This document shows, in pieces, positions 7,031 to 10,963 of a stretch of DNA of 10,963 bases. This DNA is from an uncultured bacterium. Its GTDB lineage: Bacteria > Cyanobacteriota > Vampirovibrionia > Gastranaerophilales > Gastranaerophilaceae. The translations under genes were made by a program, and so were the position numbers. Location: positions 1 through 10,963 of the forward strand of contig CAPYQR010000044.1 in the NCBI GenBank assembly GCA_948742005.1. The letters are read 5' to 3'. A model generated the notes under the pieces. It did not search any database. It saw only the letters and a program-made list of their open reading frames with translations, and had not been told where the DNA came from. The number at the start of each line of letters is the position of its first letter. Within the stretch, counting starts at the first letter, position 1.

Positions 7031-7733
7031 ATTTACCCCATTCTCCCGAATTTGATTTAATTTTTTGTTGAATTTGTTTTCTGTTTTCAATAGAGGTTAA
7101 AAGAAAATTCTGATAATATTTATTTTTTAAATAAATATTATTATTTTCATTCTCTTCTAAATATTGCGGGTATTTTGTTTTTATATATTCAAATAAACAA
7201 GCTAGGCGTTTTGAGGTCAAATTATGTTTTGAAATAAAATCGCTTCTTTTTTCAGGATATGCTTTATTAATAAAAATTATTAATCCCAAAGGATGATAGC
7301 CTGCTTTTACGGCTAAATCGACCGCAATTTTATCTGCAGCAAGTTCAAATTTTTTAGAACCCAAAAATGTTTCAACCATATCCAATCTTCCGCCAAAAAC
7401 TCCATCGTAAGTTCTAAGTGCGAGATAAATTTCTCTGGATAAAACACAAGCAATTTCATCATCAATTTCAAAAGTTTTATAAAGTTCATCATATAAAACA
7501 ACTTGTCTTTTTGAAAGAGTTTTATTTGTTTTTAAAAAGTTCTTTTTTTCTTTTTCATCATACAAAAACACAACTCTTTTTTGTATTTTATTCAAATTTA
7601 AAACATTGAACCCGATTTCATCAATTCTTTTTTGAATATCTGTTATAGAATTTAAGCTTTCGTTTGAAATATCCGCTGCAAATGTTTGAAATTGAAAAAT
7701 CAAACAAATTAAAGCCATAAAAATCTTTTTCAT
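7023..7733 (-). CDS. Secreted M48-like peptidase relative with degenerate zinc site (probable pseudoenzyme)
   Basis: The 236-residue protein has a Sec signal peptide (MKKIFMALICLIFQFQTFA, cut near residue 19-20), so it should act outside the inner membrane. Its core follows the pattern of M48 (Ste24/HtpX/BepA-type) metallopeptidases: DDEIACVLSREIYLAL (91-106) sits where the family has D-E-L-A-x-V-L-x-HExxH, KKFELAADKIAVDLAVKAGYHP (127-148) matches the E-x-x-x-D helix and the G-Y-x-P turn, and KHNLTSKRLACL (169-180) matches the H-P-x-x-x-x-R motif. The first zinc histidine is Arg100 and the second is Leu104, while Glu101 and the E130-D134 pair remain. Classical zinc hydrolysis is therefore unlikely; a chaperone-like or scaffolding role is inference. 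The start at 7733 has GAGGTGG (7743-7737) in front; an ATG at 7745 has none. The downstream secreted gene overlaps by eight bases. Confidence 0.8.
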   Translation of the reverse strand: MKKIFMALICLIFQFQTFAADISNESLNSITDIQKRIDEIGFNVLNLNKIQKRVVFLYDEKEKKNFLKTNKTLSKRQVVLYDELYKTFEIDDEIACVLSREIYLALRTYDGVFGGRLDMVETFLGSKKFELAADKIAVDLAVKAGYHPLGLIIFINKAYPEKRSDFISKHNLTSKRLACLFEYIKTKYPQYLEENENNNIYLKNKYYQNFLLTSIENRKQIQQKIKSNSGEWGKYD

Positions 7734-7759
7734 TAACCACCTCATAAAATAATATCTAT

Positions 7760-7765
7760 ATTATA
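7760..7765 (-). promoter_or_regulatory. Possible -10 box (TATAAT) for the secreted gene pair
   Basis: A perfect TATAAT on the minus strand lies directly in the T-rich tail of the upstream terminator. A transcript starting near 7753 would carry the GAGGTGG ribosome site about 10 nt from its 5' end. No good -35 is present, since that position falls inside the terminator stem (GAGTAA). In such AT-rich DNA this match may be chance. Confidence 0.3.
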
Positions 7766-7794
7766 AAATAAACCGAGTAAAATTACTCGGTTTA
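7762..7794 (-). terminator. Intrinsic terminator of the LEA-like gene
   Basis: A perfect 12-bp inverted repeat, TAAACCGAGTAA (7794-7783) and TTACTCGGTTTA (7780-7769), has a two-base spacer that opens to a four-base loop. It is followed on the minus strand by TTTTATAA. It starts five bases after the stop of the 68-residue gene. On the plus strand there is no incoming gene and only a poor T tail. Confidence 0.85.
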
Positions 7795-7798
7795 AATT

Positions 7799-8005
7799 TT
7801 ATGCTTTTCTTGAATCAACTTTGCGATGTTTTTCATTGTCCATTTTGTTTGTTATTTTTTCTTTTGCATCATGCATTTTTTCTTTGACATTTTCTGCTTT
7901 TTCTTTAACATTTTCTTTAACATCATGAGCTTTTTCTTTAATTTTTTCGCCTGTTGAATGCATTTTTTCTTTTAGTGTTTCTTTTTCTTGATTATTGTTT
8001 TTCAT
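7799..8005 (-). CDS. Small LEA-like protein of four 11-residue repeats
   Basis: The 68-residue, very hydrophilic protein is almost entirely four consecutive 11-residue units: KEKMHSTGEKI (12-22), KEKAHDVKENV (23-33), KEKAENVKEKM (34-44) and HDAKEKITNKM (45-55). The 11-residue periodicity with Lys/Glu surfaces and a thin Ala/Val/Met/Ile stripe is the hallmark of group 3 LEA-like and other amphipathic 11-mer helices. These are typically disordered in solution and become helical on drying or on membranes. It has no signal peptide, cysteine or aromatic residue, so it should be cytosolic. A stress-protective or membrane-coating role is inference. AAAGGA stands nine bases before the ATG, and a strong terminator follows directly, so the gene is probably a single unit with tuned expression. 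Low complexity means other coiled-coil families cannot be excluded. Confidence 0.85.
   Translation of the reverse strand: MKNNNQEKETLKEKMHSTGEKIKEKAHDVKENVKEKAENVKEKMHDAKEKITNKMDNEKHRKVDSRKA
7841..7972 (-). repeat. Four tandem 33-bp coding repeats (11-residue units)
   Basis: Codons 12-55 of the LEA-like gene form four 33-bp units. At the DNA level, the two central ones share long runs with related AAAGAAAAA and GAAAATGT-type stretches. Such arrays can grow or shrink by slippage or unequal recombination, so unit number may vary between strains. Confidence 0.7.
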
Positions 8006-8091
8006 TTTTAAAAATCCTTTCTTTTTAATTTCAATAACAACGTTTGAAATTATTATTAAATAAATTTTTAAAAATTTAATCGCGCAAATGT

Positions 8092-9738
8092 TTAATAGCC
8101 TTTAATCAAGATATATTTTCTTCCCTTTTCAATGATTTGAATTTTTCTAATATTCTTTATTTTTTTAATTTCTTTTAAATCTTTGTTTTTTAAAACAAGT
8201 AGAAAATCTTTGTCTTTTAAATATTTCATTAATTCTTTTTTTTGATTTTTACCCAAAAATTCGACTGTATCATTTTCGGAATAATATAAAAGACTGTATT
8301 TTTTTCCTGTATTATAAGCTGCTATGTTTTTATTTTCTTTTTTTGCAATTTGTGCAAATTTCATTAAATCATTTTGCCCAAACTTATAATCAACATTAAA
8401 AAATTTATGCGCACAAAAACCTGACAAAAAAATCATTAAAAAAACATATGAAAAAAACAAACCTGTTTTTTTATTTTTATAGGTAAAATAAACCGCAAAG
8501 CACCCTGCAAAAAGAAAAATAAAAACCATCGGCAAAACAAGTTCCGAAATATCGTTAAACAAACTCTCAGATAATATTTTATTTGCAAAAATTGCACTAA
8601 AACCGCAAAATAATAAAAGAAAATTAAAAATTTGTGCAGAAATTTTAAATGCCCGAGACATTTTTCCCGTTTTACCATCAAGCCAATAAGAAGCCAGGAT
8701 TACCGATAAAAAAGGGTAAATTGGCAAAATATAGGTAATTAATTTTGTTCCTGAAATTGAAAAAAATATTAAAATAAAAATTGAAGCAATTATATTTAAC
8801 CTGATAAACAAATTTTCCTTTTTTAGATTTTGTTTTTTAGTAATTTTATCAGAAATTTTTTCAATCAACAGGGAAATAAAAGAAAAAATCCACGGGAAAA
8901 ATCCCCATAATATTACAGGCAGATAAAACAACAACGGTCTGTCACGGTGGATTACACTTGAGCCTAAAAATCTTAGAATATGGTGTTTTATAATATATTC
9001 ATCAAAAAATAATTGCTCATGTGTTTTTAACATTGTAATGTGCCATGGGAGCATGATTAAAAAAAACAACATCAATCCCGGCAAAAAATATTCTATTTTA
9101 AAAAAACTTTTTATTTTTTTTGTATAAATTCCTGAAAAAAACATAACCCCGAAAGGAATCAAAACGCCCGGGATTCCTTTTGCAAGAAGAGCAAGCGCAC
9201 AAAAGATATAAAATAAATACCAGAAATATTTTTTATTTTTTTCCAAAACAAAAAAAGTCATAAATCCACAATAAATTGAAATTGTGATAAGACTTGCCAA
9301 AAGCATGTCTAAAATTGCAACTTTTGATAAAATTATAAATTCCAAACTTGTTGCACAAATCAAAGCAGCAAAAAGCGCATATTTTTTACTAAGCATTTTT
9401 AAACTTGCAAAATACAAAGTAAAAACCGCACCTATTGCGCTCAGCGCAATAGGAATTCTTGCAATTGCTTCGTTAAAATTTTGAAAAATAAAAAAGAAAA
9501 AACTCTCAACCCAAAAAAACAAAGGCGGTTTTTCAAAAAAATATTTTCCATTTAAATAAAGAGTTGAAAAATCACCTTTGTTGAACATATCAACCGACAT
9601 ATCAACATATCTTGTTTCATCAACATCTAAAAGTTTGTAAGAACCTATATTATGAAAATAAAGAAGATAAATTCCAATTAAAGTCAAAAGGAAGTAAATT
9701 ATATTTTTCTTTTTTATAATAAAATCTTTCACATCCAT
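8092..9738 (-). CDS. ArnT/PMT-family (GT39/GT83-type) membrane glycosyltransferase
   Basis: This polytopic GT-C enzyme should transfer a sugar from a polyprenyl phosphate to a lipid, protein or glycan on the outer face of the inner membrane. With 548 residues it is nearly the length of E. coli ArnT (550). The first periplasmic loop carries the catalytic acidic motif LLDVDETRY (36-44) followed by YLNGKYFFEKPPLFFW (61-76) and ARIP (93-96). Later landmarks are LAKGIPG (185-191), LPWH (230-233), a histidine/arginine-rich loop KHHILRF (251-257) and FYLPVILWGFFPW (271-283). About 11-13 hydrophobic helices precede a short soluble C-terminal domain (about 455-548). The start ATG is two bases after the upstream glycosyltransferase stop, with GAGGAG in that gene's last codons, so the two are translationally coupled. 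Acceptor and sugar are unknown; lipid A aminoarabinosylation is only one option, since no arnA, arnB or arnD is visible here. Confidence 0.9.
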   Translation of the reverse strand: MDVKDFIIKKKNIIYFLLTLIGIYLLYFHNIGSYKLLDVDETRYVDMSVDMFNKGDFSTLYLNGKYFFEKPPLFFWVESFFFFIFQNFNEAIARIPIALSAIGAVFTLYFASLKMLSKKYALFAALICATSLEFIILSKVAILDMLLASLITISIYCGFMTFFVLEKNKKYFWYLFYIFCALALLAKGIPGVLIPFGVMFFSGIYTKKIKSFFKIEYFLPGLMLFFLIMLPWHITMLKTHEQLFFDEYIIKHHILRFLGSSVIHRDRPLLFYLPVILWGFFPWIFSFISLLIEKISDKITKKQNLKKENLFIRLNIIASIFILIFFSISGTKLITYILPIYPFLSVILASYWLDGKTGKMSRAFKISAQIFNFLLLFCGFSAIFANKILSESLFNDISELVLPMVFIFLFAGCFAVYFTYKNKKTGLFFSYVFLMIFLSGFCAHKFFNVDYKFGQNDLMKFAQIAKKENKNIAAYNTGKKYSLLYYSENDTVEFLGKNQKKELMKYLKDKDFLLVLKNKDLKEIKKIKNIRKIQIIEKGRKYILIKGY

Positions 9739-9740
9739 TA

Positions 9741-10706
9741 TTATATCTCCTCAAGAATAATATATCTCGGTCTTTGTTTAACTTCCGATAAAATTTGACC
9801 TATATATTCTCCAATTATACCGATACAAAGAATCTGAACTCCCATAATAAAGCTCACCCAGACTTTAAAAATTTGAATATCATAAATTAAATTAACTTTT
9901 AACAGTTGTTCAAGCAAAATCAAAACAGCAACCACAAAAGAAATTGAAGAAATGAAGATGCCTGACAAAAATACAATTCTTAAAGGATAAGTGGAATATG
10001 AAACAATTCCATCAAGTGCAAGTTCAAAAAGCTTTTTTAATGAAAACTTGCTTTTGCCAAATTGTCTTTTTGAAACTTCAAAGTTAATATATTTTGTTTT
10101 TAAACCAAGCTCATTAAACAATGCTCTGAAAAAGATATTTCTTTCTTTATAATTTGAAATTATATCAAGAGTTTTTCTGTTTATTAAACGAAATTCAGAA
10201 TGATTTGGCTTTAAATTTACTCCTAAAAAATTAATCAGCTGATAAAAAGCTTTTGTAAAAAATCTTTTAATAAAGTTGTAGCTTTTTTGGTTATTGCGAA
10301 CACCTGCAACAATATCATAACCTTTATAATAATATTTTATAAATTCTTCAATTTTGTTAACATCCTGCTGCAAGTCAGCATCTATTGTCAAAATAATATC
10401 TGCATTTAATTTTCTTGTTTCATTAAGCCCCGCTAAAATTGCGCTTTGATTTCCGAAATTTCTTGAAAAACGGATTGCTTTAATATAACCGGAGGTTCTT
10501 TTATATTTTTTTATAATTTCCCAGGTTGAATCCCTGCTGCCATCATCAATAAAAAGTAAAAAACTGTCAGATGAAATCAGACTTTTATTAATTAAATCAA
10601 ATAAAATATTTTCTAAAGTTTTAATGCTTGATGGTAAAACTTCTTCCTCATTATAGCATGGTATAATAATTGCAAGCCTTGAGAGGGGTTTTATAATATT
10701 TTCCAT
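9741..10706 (-). CDS. Polyprenyl-phosphate glycosyltransferase (GT2, ArnC/GtrB/DPM1-like)
   Basis: The enzyme should move a sugar from a nucleotide donor to undecaprenyl phosphate on the cytosolic face of the membrane, making the donor for the ArnT-like partner downstream. The 321 residues match the length of E. coli ArnC (322). The GT-A domain shows IIIPCYNEEE (13-22), FIDDGSRDS (52-60), IRFSRNFGNQSAILAGL (78-94), the metal-binding ILTIDADLQQD (105-115), EFRLINRKT (171-179) and KRQFGKSKFS (213-222). Two transmembrane helices follow (about 240-266 and 282-304), then IGEYIGQILSEVKQRPRY, the typical GtrB-type end. AAAGG stands eight bases before the ATG. The gene leads a two-gene operon and is divergent from a response regulator. 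ArnC, GtrB and dolichol-phosphate-mannose synthase homologues cannot be told apart from sequence alone. Confidence 0.93.
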   Translation of the reverse strand: MENIIKPLSRLAIIIPCYNEEEVLPSSIKTLENILFDLINKSLISSDSFLLFIDDGSRDSTWEIIKKYKRTSGYIKAIRFSRNFGNQSAILAGLNETRKLNADIILTIDADLQQDVNKIEEFIKYYYKGYDIVAGVRNNQKSYNFIKRFFTKAFYQLINFLGVNLKPNHSEFRLINRKTLDIISNYKERNIFFRALFNELGLKTKYINFEVSKRQFGKSKFSLKKLFELALDGIVSYSTYPLRIVFLSGIFISSISFVVAVLILLEQLLKVNLIYDIQIFKVWVSFIMGVQILCIGIIGEYIGQILSEVKQRPRYIILEEI

Positions 10707-10745
10707 TTAATAAACCTTTCTTAAATAAATTATTAAAAGAAAATA

Positions 10746-10773
10746 TTAATAAACGGTTAATTTTTCCTAACAA
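10746..10773 (-). promoter_or_regulatory. Candidate promoter of the glycosyltransferase pair
   Basis: On the minus strand, TTGTTA (10773-10768) and TATTAA (10751-10746) are separated by 16 bp, each matching the consensus at 4/6 positions, about 40 bp before the ATG at 10706. The -35 coincides with one copy of the 11-bp-spaced repeat, so a protein bound there could affect both directions. Tentative because of AT-richness. Confidence 0.3.
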
Positions 10774-10788
10774 AAAACTAACAATTCT
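10756..10788 (+). repeat. Three 11-bp-spaced direct repeats between divergent genes
   Basis: CTAACAA occurs at 10767-10773 and 10778-10784, exactly 11 bp apart, and a weaker copy, GTTAAT, lies at 10756-10761, another 11 bp upstream. Eleven-base spacing, one helical turn, is the arrangement of PhoB/OmpR-family response regulator sites. A regulator gene starts 31 bp downstream. Whether it binds here is inference. Confidence 0.35.
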
Positions 10789-10818
10789 TTTTTTTAATTG
10801 AATTTTAGGGGGATTTAA

Positions 10819-10963
10819 ATGCTTAATTCAAAAATTTTAATAATTGATGATGAAAAAGATATTTCAAACCTTATTGAAATGACACTTAAAAGTAACGGTT
10901 ATAAATATATTGAAAAAGCTTATGACGGCAAGAGCGGATTGGAAAAAATCAAAAATTTAAAGC
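10819..10963 (+). CDS. Response regulator, receiver domain start (cut off by window edge)
   Basis: Only the first 48 codons are inside the window. They form the beginning of a CheY-like receiver domain: SKILIIDDEKDISNLIEMTL, with the acidic pair D10-D11 that binds Mg2+, then a second helix and KAYDGKSGLEKIKNLK. The phospho-accepting aspartate, expected near residue 53, and any output domain lie beyond the right edge. AGGGGG (10807-10812) stands six bases before the ATG, a strong ribosome site. The spacing of the first strands fits OmpR/PhoB- or CheY-type regulators; the output class cannot be told. It is divergent from the glycosyltransferase pair, with 112 bp between the two starts. Confidence 0.92.
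   Translation, partial: MLNSKILIIDDEKDISNLIEMTLKSNGYKYIEKAYDGKSGLEKIKNLK

Noticed and set aside
8061..8078. Perfect 18-bp A/T-only palindrome after the ArnT-like gene
   Set aside because: An A/T-only hairpin in such AT-rich DNA is weak and expected by chance; it lacks a GC stem, so I do not call it a terminator or operator.
8436..8681. 81-residue minus-strand frame inside the ArnT-like gene
   Set aside because: It is an alternative frame of a well-supported gene, Phe/Leu-rich, without a ribosome site.

Overview
The window looks like an ordinary chromosomal stretch of a strongly AT-rich Gram-negative bacterium. My best guess is a non-photosynthetic relative of Cyanobacteria (Melainabacteria/Vampirovibrionia, possibly Gastranaerophilales). 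The clues are a RuvB whose Walker region ([15 protein letters not shown]... followed by [12 protein letters not shown]) resembles cyanobacterial RuvB more than the E. coli protein as I recall them, the very high A+T and Lys/Asn/Ile-rich proteins, and a large protein with a short N-terminal leader ending in INFKG, a feature I associate from memory with this group. The envelope genes (ArnC/GtrB-like and ArnT-like transferases, Sec signal peptides) fit a cell with an outer membrane or a decorated surface. The taxonomic call is an inference.

Layout: (1) 1-2189, minus strand: an ArsB/NhaD-type ion transporter followed 11 bp later by ruvB, which runs off the left edge. (2) 2360-6350, plus strand: mazG behind a good sigma70-type promoter, then a CgeB-like glycosyltransferase with a TTG start, then a 669-residue protein of unknown function with coiled coils and several apparently repeated HTH-like units. 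(3) 6395-6481, plus strand: tRNA-Ser(GGA) with its own promoter. (4) 6494-8005, minus strand: a 68-residue LEA-like protein made of 11-residue repeats, a strong hairpin terminator, then two overlapping secreted-protein genes, the first of which is an M48-like peptidase relative lacking both zinc-binding histidines. (5) 8092-10706, minus strand: a tightly coupled pair, a polyprenyl-phosphate glycosyltransferase (GT2) and an ArnT/PMT-type membrane glycosyltransferase, which should make and then use a lipid-linked sugar. (6) 10819-10963, plus strand: the start of a response regulator gene, divergent from the glycosyltransferase pair, with three 11-bp-spaced repeats in the shared intergenic region.

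Two real genes are incomplete because they cross the window ends (ruvB on the left, the response regulator on the right). No mobile element, CRISPR array or phage gene is visible, and no gene-free stretch exceeds 300 bases. The parts most worth a second look are the degenerate M48 protein with its overlapping partner, the repeated-HTH INFKG protein, the LEA-like repeat protein, and the repeats upstream of the response regulator.
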